Of a stretch of 53,113 nucleotides of DNA, positions 8,278 through 16,677 are shown piece after piece. The stretch covers positions 1-53,113 of the forward strand of contig CALGGT010000002.1 in NCBI GenBank assembly GCA_937915825.1. The letters run 5' to 3'. The stretch is from an uncultured Eubacterium sp. (GTDB lineage Bacteria; Bacillota; Clostridia; Lachnospirales; Lachnospiraceae). The position numbers and the translations under genes are program-made. A model generated the notes under the pieces. The model was not told where the DNA came from. It searched no databases and saw nothing but the letters and a program-made list of their open reading frames with translations. Numbering within the stretch: position 1 is the stretch's first letter; the number at the start of each line of letters is the position of its first letter.

Positions 8278-9593
8278 AATTGTCAAGATATCTGATTTTG
8301 ATCTTATTCTCATTATATACGTTTTACTCATTTCGAGTTTTTTTAAGCAGGGACAAGACGAAACAAGATCATATTTTTTCCAAACAAAGAGTCTTAACCC
8401 TTTGTTTGATCCTGGTCCTGAACGGTTTGCTGATTTTAGAGCATAAATCCAAAGAATATGTTTTTGCTCTGGTTTTACAGATCGTCTTTTATGTCTTTTT
8501 TACGTACTTATATCAATTCTGCTACAAAGAACGATTGTCCAAGCTTGTATTAAATCATATGATGATGTGCTTAGCCATTGGATTTATGATGCTGTTGCGG
8601 CTGGATAAGGATCTTTTCACCAGACAGATCTTAATGGCTACGGGGGCTATGGTGATCGCTGCTTTTGTGCCGATTCTCATTGCCAAAATGACGTTTCTGG
8701 AAAAATTGGCATGGCCCTATGCCTTGGCAGGCATTGCTTTTTTGTTGCTGGTGTTTGTCATCGGAGTGGAAAAGTATGGTTCCAGAAACTGGATCGCCCT
8801 GGGGCCGGTTCGCATTCAGCCCTCGGAATTTGTTAAGATTTTATTTGTCTTTTTTATAGCTGCCATGCTTCAAGCTGGAACCAAATGGAAACATTTGGTC
8901 CTCACCACCTGTTTGGCAGGGGTTCATGTCTTGATCCTTGTGGCCGAGAAAGATCTGGGGGCAGCGTTGATCTATTTTATTACCTATGTGATGATGTTAT
9001 ATGTTGCCACCAATCGGTTGTATTATTTGGTGGGCGGGTTTGCTGGAGGGGCGGGAGCGGCGCTCATTGCCTATCGGCTGTTTTCCCACGTAAAGACCCG
9101 TGTTACCGCCTGGAGAGATCCCTGGAACCACATAGACAAGGAAGGGTATCAGATCTGCCAGTCTCTCTTTGCCATAGGAACCGGGGGGTGGATCGGCATG
9201 GGATTTGGCCAGGGATTACCGGAAAGCGTACCGGTGGTCTCCAGCGATTTTATTTTTGCTGGTATTTCCGAGGAGTTGGGTGGTATCTTTGTTATTTGTC
9301 TGGCGCTGATCTATATTTCCAGTTTTATTATGTTTGTAAACATTGCCATGAAGATCAATCGTCCCTTTTATCAGCTGGTGGCCTTTGGTCTTAGCATTGA
9401 ATTTATTTTTCAGGTGTTTTTATGCATCGGCGGCGTGATCAAATTTATTCCCTCCACAGGCGTAACCCTGCCGTTCATCAGTTACGGAGGAAGTTCCGTT
9501 GTGGCTACGATCATTATCTTTAGTATCATCCAGGGATTCTATATTATCCACGGAGATCGGGAGGAAAACAGGAATGAAGAAGAAATCCAGTGA
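8259..9593 (+). CDS. SEDS-family peptidoglycan glycosyltransferase (FtsW/RodA/SpoVE type)
   Basis: A polytopic membrane protein of 444 residues that polymerises lipid II into glycan strands together with a partner transpeptidase. Visible SEDS hallmarks are GSRNWIALGPVRIQPSEF (PSE at 188-190), AEKDLGAALIYF, the long extracytoplasmic loop with GLPESVPVVSSDFIFAGISEELGG and the C-terminal PSTGVTLPFISYGGSS. It overlaps the upstream U32 gene by 19 bp and the downstream PBP gene by 20 bp, so the SEDS-PBP pair is translationally coupled. I cannot assign it to elongation (RodA), division (FtsW) or sporulation (SpoVE) from sequence alone. Confidence 0.9.
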   Translation: MELFIVELSRYLILILFSLYTFYSFRVFLSRDKTKQDHIFSKQRVLTLCLILVLNGLLILEHKSKEYVFALVLQIVFYVFFTYLYQFCYKERLSKLVLNHMMMCLAIGFMMLLRLDKDLFTRQILMATGAMVIAAFVPILIAKMTFLEKLAWPYALAGIAFLLLVFVIGVEKYGSRNWIALGPVRIQPSEFVKILFVFFIAAMLQAGTKWKHLVLTTCLAGVHVLILVAEKDLGAALIYFITYVMMLYVATNRLYYLVGGFAGGAGAALIAYRLFSHVKTRVTAWRDPWNHIDKEGYQICQSLFAIGTGGWIGMGFGQGLPESVPVVSSDFIFAGISEELGGIFVICLALIYISSFIMFVNIAMKINRPFYQLVAFGLSIEFIFQVFLCIGGVIKFIPSTGVTLPFISYGGSSVVATIIIFSIIQGFYIIHGDREENRNEEEIQ

Positions 9594-11037
9594 AGATAAG
9601 CTTTTAAAAAGCGACATCCAAAGGGAATTGAAACGAAGAAAGAAAATGACACGAGAGATGGCTACCGTGACCTATATTGTGGTGTTGATCTTTGTTGCCA
9701 TGGCCTGTTATTGTGTTTGGTTTTTAATGGGAGCGTCCTCAAAAATTCTGAACAATCCTTATAACAAACGTCAGGACCTAATGGCGAAGAGGGTGGTTCG
9801 CGGGGAAATTCTTTCGGCGGATCAAGAGGTCTTAGCACGGACAAAGGTAAGTAAAAAAGGGGTGGAAACCCGTGAGTATCCTTACGCGCAAGTATTTGCT
9901 CCGGTGGTAGGAAGGTTTAGCCACGGGAAAACCGGGTTGGAATCCACGGAGGCGTATACCTTATTAACCTCGGGTGTTACGCCATTGGAGAGCTTAAAAA
10001 ATCAATTAAAGGGAAAGAAAAATCCAGGCAATCAGGTGGTTACTACGTTAAATACCCGATTGTCTCAGATCGCCTACGACAGTTTGGGCGGATACCGGGG
10101 CGCCGTGGTAGCCATGGATCCCAAGACCGGAAAGATCCTGGTCATGGTATCCAAACCTACCTATAATCCAAATACCATTGACAGGGATTGGGACTTGTTA
10201 GAAGACGATTCCTCAAAGTTATACAATCGTTGTACCCAGGGGTTATATCCCCCGGGCTCTACCTTTAAACTCTATACGTTATTGGAATACATGAAAGAAA
10301 ATACCGGCGACCCGGCTTTTACCTATCACTGCAAAGGTAAGATTGGAGAGGGATCGGAGGTACTGCATTGTTATGGCAATGAAGTACATGGGAAGGTCAA
10401 TCTTCGCCAGGCCTTTGCCAAGTCCTGCAATACCGCTTTTGCGAAGATCGGCGGACAACTGAACCGGGAGAAATTCCGTCAATTATGCCAGAAATTCTAT
10501 TATAACAAGGCAGTGCCACTGGAAGAGCTGGAATGCAAAGAGAATTCCTTCCCCATCGATTCTGCCACCTCTTCCGGGGATCTGATGCAGGCATCCATTG
10601 GTCAGGGACAGGTTTTAACATCCCCCCTCCAAAATGCCCTGCTTGTAAGTGCGGCTGTCAACCATGGGAAATTAATGAAACCCTATTTGGTGGACAAAGT
10701 ATTAAATTCCTATGGGAGCATCTTAAGCGAAACGGAATCAAAGAGCATAAAAAAACCTTTGACTTCCAAGGAAGCCAAAAGTCTTTGTAGTTATATGCAA
10801 AGTGTGGTCCAGGAAGGGACGGGACGGGGTTTACGAACTTCCAACTATGAAGTGGGAGGAAAAACCGGATCGGCTCAGTTTGAAGCCGGTTCCAACAAAT
10901 CCCATGCCTGGTTTGTGGGCTACTGCAAAAAAGGCAAGAAAGCCTTAGTTGTCAGCATTGTAGTGGAACAGGCAGGTACCGGAAGCGCCTACGCGGTACC
11001 CATTGCCAAAAAAATGTTCGATGCCTATTTATTGTAG
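9574..11037 (+). CDS. Class B penicillin-binding protein (PbpA/PBP2-like transpeptidase)
   Basis: A 487-residue membrane-anchored DD-transpeptidase that cross-links peptidoglycan. A Lys/Arg-rich cytoplasmic tail is followed by one membrane segment (about 32-52), a pedestal domain (LMAKRVVRGEILSADQEVLA) and the transpeptidase domain. The catalytic motifs are all present: STFK with Ser229, SCN at 284-286 and KTGSA from Lys430. Start ATG 9574 has GGGAGGA (9559-9565) 8 nt upstream; the longer frame beginning at 9499 lies inside the SEDS gene and lacks such a site. It is the enzymatic partner of the preceding SEDS protein. The architecture resembles actinobacterial PbpA and short clostridial PBPs more than high-molecular-weight PBP2. 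Confidence 0.92.
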   Translation: MKKKSSEDKLLKSDIQRELKRRKKMTREMATVTYIVVLIFVAMACYCVWFLMGASSKILNNPYNKRQDLMAKRVVRGEILSADQEVLARTKVSKKGVETREYPYAQVFAPVVGRFSHGKTGLESTEAYTLLTSGVTPLESLKNQLKGKKNPGNQVVTTLNTRLSQIAYDSLGGYRGAVVAMDPKTGKILVMVSKPTYNPNTIDRDWDLLEDDSSKLYNRCTQGLYPPGSTFKLYTLLEYMKENTGDPAFTYHCKGKIGEGSEVLHCYGNEVHGKVNLRQAFAKSCNTAFAKIGGQLNREKFRQLCQKFYYNKAVPLEELECKENSFPIDSATSSGDLMQASIGQGQVLTSPLQNALLVSAAVNHGKLMKPYLVDKVLNSYGSILSETESKSIKKPLTSKEAKSLCSYMQSVVQEGTGRGLRTSNYEVGGKTGSAQFEAGSNKSHAWFVGYCKKGKKALVVSIVVEQAGTGSAYAVPIAKKMFDAYLL

Positions 11038-11069
11038 TCCGTGTTTCGTTTGTTGATCCCCAAACGTTC

Positions 11070-11897
11070 TTACAGCAAATTCAGTTTTTTGGTAAAAATC
11101 CGTCCGCTCACATACAAACACAGGACGGTTAATGCCAATTGAAACAGGATCTGAATGCCATACAGAACCATCACCACAGGGGAATGGTCCGTATTTGTCA
11201 TCCCAAATGTCAGCGGATGGGGAAAAAACATACCGGAAGTAAAGGTGGATAGTTCACGATCGAAATGGACCAGATGGGTGAGTATCATGCCCAAAATGAG
11301 ATCGAGCGCATTTTTCCCTGTCTTCAACGCGTAATACATGCCGAAAGACATGAGAACACGGTGTTTGGAAGCAAACTGCCCCATGGCAATGGCCAAAAAA
11401 CAAAGGGCGAACCAGAATAGAGTCTGAACGATCACACTAAGAAAGGTTAAAAAAGTGGTGGTCGGATACTCCTTTACTGCATCGACAATACTCTCAAAGG
11501 TTTGTTTCGTAATGAGGGTAAAGGTGGAAGATTCCATTTGACCGTGCGCCCAAAATACCGCCAACACAACCACGTAGGAAATGACGACCCAGAACAGACT
11601 TGCGAAATATTTTCCTAAAACGATCCAAATGGGTTTCGCCGGAATGGAAAACGTGGTATAGGCTTCTCTGGTAGCCGTTGTTGTGTAAAAACGTAACAGG
11701 ATCAGGATAACGGGAACACCAATCACGGCAAAGCCGATCACCAAGGTGGAGGATACAAAGATCTTCTTTAGATCATCCTCCACAGGAAGCAGATTTAAAA
11801 CAAGATGAAGGAGCAAAGAGATCCCATAGATCAGGATCAGGATTCCAAAGGGCGTTACCATCTGTTTGACCTCAAATTTAAATATTTTTCTTAACAT
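11070..11897 (-). CDS. ABC transporter permease (ABC-2 type)
   Basis: A 275-residue integral membrane protein with about six hydrophobic segments and an N-terminal LRKIFKFEVKQM amphipathic start typical of ABC-2 exporter permeases. It overlaps the upstream ATPase gene by 7 bp and has GGGAGGTG just before the start. Together they form an exporter of the YtrB/bacitracin-resistance-like type, or a system moving a peptide or lipid. There is no substrate evidence and no adjacent GntR regulator, which often accompanies such pairs. The gene converges on the PBP gene, leaving only about 30 bp between their stops. Confidence 0.8.
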   Translation of the reverse strand: MLRKIFKFEVKQMVTPFGILILIYGISLLLHLVLNLLPVEDDLKKIFVSSTLVIGFAVIGVPVILILLRFYTTTATREAYTTFSIPAKPIWIVLGKYFASLFWVVISYVVVLAVFWAHGQMESSTFTLITKQTFESIVDAVKEYPTTTFLTFLSVIVQTLFWFALCFLAIAMGQFASKHRVLMSFGMYYALKTGKNALDLILGMILTHLVHFDRELSTFTSGMFFPHPLTFGMTNTDHSPVVMVLYGIQILFQLALTVLCLYVSGRIFTKKLNLL

Positions 11898-12586
11898 CGG
11901 TACACCTCCCGGAACAATTCGTCTACGGACATCTGATGCTCTTCTCTTAACTCCTCAATGGAAGAATGAAGATAAATGGTATGATCCTTCAAGAAGATAA
12001 CCTCGTCTAAGATATTTTCAATATCCGCAATTAAATGGGTGCTGATGAATAACGTGGAATCCGGTTCACAATGATTCAGGATTGTATTCATAATGTATTC
12101 CCTGGCGGCTGGATCAACGCCGGCGATGGGCTCATCCAGACAATAGAGATTGGCGTGACGACTCATGGCCATGATCAGCTGGATCTTCTCGGAATTTCCC
12201 TTGGATAGAGAGGAAAGAGAAGAGGATTGATTCAGGTTTAATCGCTGGATCATTTCTTCTGCTTTTTCTTTTTCAAAATCCTGGTAGAACGTCTCAAAAA
12301 AATTCAACAATCCTCGAATTGTCTGGAATTTCGGTAAGTAGTTGGTATCCGGTAAAAAGGATACATGACGTTTGGTGATCACGCCGACCGGAGCATCCCC
12401 AATGCGGATCTCACCGTTTGAAGGCTGAAGCAATCCGGCGATGATCTTTAATAATGTGGTCTTACCGCTTCCATTGGGACCTAAAAGGCCGATTTTCTTT
12501 CCGCAATCCAATGAAAAATTCAAATCTTTCAAAGCATAACGGGAACCGTATCGAAAACTTACATCTTTCGCTTGTAAAAGAATCAT
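11891..12586 (-). CDS. ABC transporter ATP-binding protein
   Basis: A 231-residue ABC ATPase. Walker A GPNGSGKTT lies at residues 36-44, followed by a Q-loop region, an LSKGN signature (in place of LSGGQ, common in ABC-2 exporter ATPases), Walker B YCLDEPIAGVD and the switch-histidine segment FISTHL. The longer frame to 12649 is rejected: ATG 12586 has AAAGGA upstream at a normal distance and gives the canonical start LLQAKDVSFRYG. It is transcribed from the promoter at 12621-12649 and coupled to the permease gene. Confidence 0.9.
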   Translation of the reverse strand: MILLQAKDVSFRYGSRYALKDLNFSLDCGKKIGLLGPNGSGKTTLLKIIAGLLQPSNGEIRIGDAPVGVITKRHVSFLPDTNYLPKFQTIRGLLNFFETFYQDFEKEKAEEMIQRLNLNQSSSLSSLSKGNSEKIQLIMAMSRHANLYCLDEPIAGVDPAAREYIMNTILNHCEPDSTLFISTHLIADIENILDEVIFLKDHTIYLHSSIEELREEHQMSVDELFREVYRC

Positions 12587-12620
12587 GATCGTTGTTCCTT
12601 TCTGTATGATCTTTACCCCC

Positions 12621-12649
12621 ATTCTAACATAGGAAAATTTACCTGTCAA
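12621..12649 (-). promoter_or_regulatory. Sigma-A promoter for the ABC exporter
   Basis: On the minus strand: TTGACA (complement of 12644-12649), 17-bp spacer, TAGAAT (complement of 12621-12626) preceded by TGT, an extended -10. A second TTGACA lies exactly 17 bp further upstream (complement of 12661-12666) because of a tandem duplication. Confidence 0.7.
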
Positions 12650-12676
12650 AGGTTCCGATCTGTCAAAGGTTCCGAT
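12643..12676. repeat. Perfect 17-bp tandem duplication
   Basis: CTGTCAAAGGTTCCGAT occurs at 12643-12659 and again immediately after at 12660-12676. Each copy carries the complement of TTGACA, so the duplication copies the -35 box of the ABC exporter promoter. Confidence 0.95.
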
Positions 12677-12713
12677 GCAAAGTTTTCAACGTAGATTTTT
12701 TTGTGATTATCCC

Positions 12714-12742
12714 TTTACAATTAAATTTTATAGTGATACAAT
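12714..12742 (+). promoter_or_regulatory. Sigma-A promoter for nifJ
   Basis: TTTACA (12714-12719), 17-bp spacer, TACAAT (12737-12742). A leader of about 85 nt precedes the AGGAGGT (12821-12827) and the ATG at 12835. Confidence 0.75.
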
Positions 12743-12834
12743 AAAAAGAGCTAATTGAGAAAAATTATCAATTACTTTTATAATCCCGTCGGATTCATAA
12801 TAAGTAATGGCAACAATACAAGGAGGTAATTTAA

Positions 12835-15800
12835 ATGGCAAGAGCAAAACAATCGATGGACGGTAATACCGCCGCCGCTCATGTGGCCTACGCTTACACG
12901 GAAGTAGCCGGTATTTATCCCATCACACCATCCAGTCCTATGGCTGACACGGTAGATCAATGGTCAGCGGCAGGATTGAAAAACATTTTCGGGAACACCG
13001 TTAAGGTTGTAGAGATGCAATCGGAGGCCGGTGCCGCAGGTACCGTTCATGGTTCATTGGCAGCGGGAGCACTGACAACAACCTTTACGGCATCGCAGGG
13101 GTTATTGTTGATGATTCCCAATATGTTTAAGATCGCGGGTGAGCAATTACCCTGCGTTTTCGATGTATCGGCACGTACGGTATCCACGCAATCTCTGAAC
13201 ATTTTCGGTGATCACAGTGACGTTTACGCCTGTCGTCAAACCGGATTTGCTATGTTGGCAGAAACAAATCCTCAGGAAGTTATGGACTTGTCTCCGGTGG
13301 CTCATCTGGCTGCCCTGGAAGGTAAAGTTCCTTTCTTAAACTTCTTCGACGGATTCCGTACTTCTCATGAAATTCAGAAGATCGAGAAGTGGGATTATGA
13401 AGATCTGAAAGAGATGTGTCCCATGGATGCGGTGGAAGAATTCCGTGCTCACGCATTGAATCCGGAACATCCTTCCATGCGTGGTTCTCACGAGAATGGT
13501 GATGTATTCTTCCAGCACAGAGAGGCATGTAACACGGTTTACGATGAATTGCCCCAGGTTGTGGAAAAATACATGGGCAAAATAAATGAAAAATTAGGAA
13601 CGGACTATGATCTGTTCAACTATTATGGAGCACCGGACGCAGATCGCGTGATCATTGCCATGGGTTCCGTAAATGATGTTGTGGAAGAAGTAATTGATTA
13701 TCTGTCAGCCAAAGGAGAGAAAGTGGGCTTGATCAAAGTTCGCCTGTATCGTCCCTGGTCTTCCAAACATTTGTTAAAGGTATTGCCGGATACGGTGAAG
13801 AAGATCGCTGTATTGGATCGTACCAAGGAGCCTGGTTCCTTGGGTGAGCCTTTGTATCTGGATGTGGCAACCACCTTACGTGAAGCTGGCAAGAATGATA
13901 TTATCTTAACCGGCGGTCGTTATGGATTGGGATCGAAGGATACGCCTCCTTCTTCCATCTTTGCAATTTATACTGAGTTGGAAAAGGACGCTCCGAAAGA
14001 TCGTTTTACCATTGGTATCGTAGATGATGTAACCAATTTAAGTCTTCCGGAAGTAAAACCGGCGCCGATCACTTCGGCAGAAGGAACCAAAGAATGTAAA
14101 TTCTGGGGTCTTGGCGGTGACGGTACCGTAGGTGCGAATAAGAACTCCACCAAGATCATCGGAGATCATACGGAGAAATACATTCAGGCTTATTTCCAAT
14201 ATGATTCGAAAAAGACCGGTGGTATTACCATTTCCCATTTGCGTTTTGGGGATCAACCCATTCGTAGTCCCTATTATATTAATCAGGCAGATTTCGTGGC
14301 TTGCCACAATCCTTCCTATGTTGTTAAGGGATACAAGATGGTGCAGGATGTAAAACCGGGCGGAATCTATATGATCAACTGCCAGTGGTCCGATGAAGAG
14401 TTGGATGTGCACATGCCGGCAGAAGCTAAGAAATACATTTATGATAATAAGATTCAGCTGTATACCATCAATGCCATCGATAAAGCAATTGAGATCGGTA
14501 TGGGAAAACGTACCAATACGATCTTACAATCCGCTTTCTTTAAATTGGCAGACATTATGCCCATTGACGATGCGGTTCAATTCATGAAAGAAGCTGCGAA
14601 GAAGTCCTACTCCAAAAAGGGTGACGCAGTTGTCGAGATGAACTACAAGGCAATTGATGCCGGCGTTGATGCCGTTCATAAGGTGGAAGTTCCGGATTCC
14701 TGGGCAAACCCGGCTCCGGATGCGCCTGCAAAGGAGATCACCGGTGATCCCAAGGTTGTTAAGACGGTTCGTGAATTAATGGAGCCCATTGCCTTAATGG
14801 ATGGTGACAACTTACCTGTATCCGCCTTTAAGGATGTGGCAGACGGACAATTTGAATTGGGTATTTCCGCGTATGAAAAACGTGGTACAGCCGTTATGGT
14901 TCCGGAATGGGATCCCAATACCTGTGTACAATGTAACAGCTGTGCATTTGTATGTTCCCATGCGACCATTCGTCCGTTTATCCTGGATGAGAAAGAAGTG
15001 GGTGAGGCTCCTTCTCAAATCAAACTGGCAGATTCCAAGCATGCAACGGATGCGGGAATGAAATTCACCATGTCCATCTCTCCTTTGGATTGTATGGGAT
15101 GCGGCGAATGTGTTACCGTATGTCCGGCCGCTGCGAGGGGTGCCTTGAAGATGGTACCGCAGGAGTCCCAGGCAGAAGAGCAGCCAGTATTTGATTACCT
15201 GGTAGCGAATGTTGGCAAGAAGCCGATCAAGCCTGTATTTGGCGACGCGACCCCCATTGGTTCTCAATATAACCAGCCGTTGTTGGAGTTCTCCGGATCT
15301 TGTGCCGGATGTGCCGAAACTTCATATGCTCGTTTGATCACACAATTGTTTGGGGAGCAAATGTACATTTCCAATGCAACCGGATGTTCCTCAATCTGGG
15401 GTGGCCCCGCAGCTACGTGTCCTTATACTGTAAATAAGGATTCCAAGCAGGGACCGGCATGGTCAAACTCCTTATTTGAGGATAATGCAGAGCATGGTTT
15501 GGGTATGTACATCGGACAGAAAGTTCTGAGAGAACAGGCCATTGAATGGATTCAGGAAATTGCAGATTCTGATAAGGCAACGCCTGCGTTCAAGGATGCG
15601 TTCCAGAAATTCTTAGATACCAAAGAAAGTACCAAGGAAAATGTTGAACCCGCCAAAGCTTTGATTCAGGAATTGGAGCAGGCAGCCGCAAACGGATGTG
15701 AGAAATCCAAGAAAGTTTTGGAGAAGAAACAATACCTTGCTAAGAAATCCGTATGGATCTTCGGTGGTGACGGATGGGCTTATGATATTGGATTCGGTGG

Positions 15801-16401
15801 TTTGGATCACGTATTGGCATCCGGTGAGAATGTCAATGTTATGGTATTTGATACAGAGATGTATTCCAATACCGGTGGACAGGCTTCGAAGGCTTCCAAT
15901 ATCGGTGAGGTTTGTCAGTTCGCTGCTGCCGGTAAGGAGATCAGCAAGAAGAGCTTAACGGAAATTGCTATGAGCTATGGTTACGTATACGTTGCACAGA
16001 TCGCGTTGGGAGCAAATCCTGCGCAAGCCGTGAAAGCCATTGCAGAGGCCGAGGCATATCCGGGTCCTTCTTTGATCATTGGTTATGCGCCTTGCGAACT
16101 TCATGGAATCGCCAAGGGTGGTATGAACCATTGCCAGGATGAGATGAAGAAAGCGGTGAAAGCCGGATATTGGAATCTCTTTACCTTCAATCCTTCTTTG
16201 AAGCAGGAAGGCAAGAATCCGTTCACCTTAGTATCGAAGGCAGGGGATGGCTCGTATCAGGAATTCTTGAATAACGAGGCTCGTTACACAAGATTGATCA
16301 AACCATTCCCGGAAAGAGCAGAACGTCTCTTCAAGGAATCGGAAGAAGCAGCAAAGGCTCGTTTCGAACACTTGCAAAAACTTGTGGAACTATATAAATA
16401 A
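12835..16401 (+). CDS. nifJ: Pyruvate:ferredoxin (flavodoxin) oxidoreductase
   Basis: A single-chain 1188-residue cytoplasmic PFOR that converts pyruvate and CoA to acetyl-CoA, CO2 and reduced ferredoxin. The N-terminal domain opens with MDGNTAAAHVAYAYTEVAGIYPITPSSP-type sequence. The two ferredoxin-like clusters are visible: Cys697/700/703/707 and Cys753/756/759/763. Further cysteines around CAGCAETSYARL and ATGCSS bind the third cluster. The thiamine pyrophosphate site is GGDGWAYDIG (977-) with the DTEMYSNTGGQ segment. Full family length, no disruption. It stands alone with its own promoter and a following hairpin. With ackA in the window it suggests acetyl-CoA to acetate fermentation. Confidence 0.97.
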   Translation: MARAKQSMDGNTAAAHVAYAYTEVAGIYPITPSSPMADTVDQWSAAGLKNIFGNTVKVVEMQSEAGAAGTVHGSLAAGALTTTFTASQGLLLMIPNMFKIAGEQLPCVFDVSARTVSTQSLNIFGDHSDVYACRQTGFAMLAETNPQEVMDLSPVAHLAALEGKVPFLNFFDGFRTSHEIQKIEKWDYEDLKEMCPMDAVEEFRAHALNPEHPSMRGSHENGDVFFQHREACNTVYDELPQVVEKYMGKINEKLGTDYDLFNYYGAPDADRVIIAMGSVNDVVEEVIDYLSAKGEKVGLIKVRLYRPWSSKHLLKVLPDTVKKIAVLDRTKEPGSLGEPLYLDVATTLREAGKNDIILTGGRYGLGSKDTPPSSIFAIYTELEKDAPKDRFTIGIVDDVTNLSLPEVKPAPITSAEGTKECKFWGLGGDGTVGANKNSTKIIGDHTEKYIQAYFQYDSKKTGGITISHLRFGDQPIRSPYYINQADFVACHNPSYVVKGYKMVQDVKPGGIYMINCQWSDEELDVHMPAEAKKYIYDNKIQLYTINAIDKAIEIGMGKRTNTILQSAFFKLADIMPIDDAVQFMKEAAKKSYSKKGDAVVEMNYKAIDAGVDAVHKVEVPDSWANPAPDAPAKEITGDPKVVKTVRELMEPIALMDGDNLPVSAFKDVADGQFELGISAYEKRGTAVMVPEWDPNTCVQCNSCAFVCSHATIRPFILDEKEVGEAPSQIKLADSKHATDAGMKFTMSISPLDCMGCGECVTVCPAAARGALKMVPQESQAEEQPVFDYLVANVGKKPIKPVFGDATPIGSQYNQPLLEFSGSCAGCAETSYARLITQLFGEQMYISNATGCSSIWGGPAATCPYTVNKDSKQGPAWSNSLFEDNAEHGLGMYIGQKVLREQAIEWIQEIADSDKATPAFKDAFQKFLDTKESTKENVEPAKALIQELEQAAANGCEKSKKVLEKKQYLAKKSVWIFGGDGWAYDIGFGGLDHVLASGENVNVMVFDTEMYSNTGGQASKASNIGEVCQFAAAGKEISKKSLTEIAMSYGYVYVAQIALGANPAQAVKAIAEAEAYPGPSLIIGYAPCELHGIAKGGMNHCQDEMKKAVKAGYWNLFTFNPSLKQEGKNPFTLVSKAGDGSYQEFLNNEARYTRLIKPFPERAERLFKESEEAAKARFEHLQKLVELYK

Positions 16402-16421
16402 TTAAATACCAGGGTTACAGA

Positions 16422-16459
16422 CTCGCTCCCATATAAGCTTGCTTTCAAGTGGGAGTGAG
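16422..16459 (+). terminator. Hairpin after nifJ
   Basis: CTCGCTCCCA (16422-16431) pairs with TGGGAGTGAG (16450-16459), with one G-T pair, around an 18-nt loop. No T-run follows directly. It is the likely 3' boundary of the nifJ transcript. From 16460 to 16592 I see no other feature. Confidence 0.5.
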
Positions 16460-16592
16460 GCTTATGCCCGGTTATCATACTGTTTTAGAAGTTTCTCATC
16501 CAGTTGCTTTTGCCATTTGGGTGGGAGACTTTTTTGTTTGGAAGAAATTCCGGTTTGTGTTACGATTCTTGGGAAAGATAGGGGTTTTGGGG

Positions 16593-16621
16593 TTGATTTC
16601 TTGTGTCAAGTGGTGTAAACT
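16593..16621 (+). promoter_or_regulatory. Candidate promoter for asnS
   Basis: TTGATT (16593-16598), 17-bp spacer, TAAACT (16616-16621), about 57 bp before the asnS start. Moderate match to consensus. Confidence 0.45.
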
Positions 16622-16677
16622 AGATGAGATAGGGATGACCGGGAATCAGTAAGAGTAAGAGAAAGAGAGATGCAAAG

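Noticed and set aside
16559..16568. GTTACGATTC, a possible third copy of the palindromic repeat end
   Set aside because: Similarity stops after ten bases and there is no inverted partner nearby.
16402..16677. T-box or other riboswitch upstream of asnS-asnA
   Set aside because: No T-box sequence or specifier-loop architecture is visible; only the nifJ hairpin and a plausible promoter are present.
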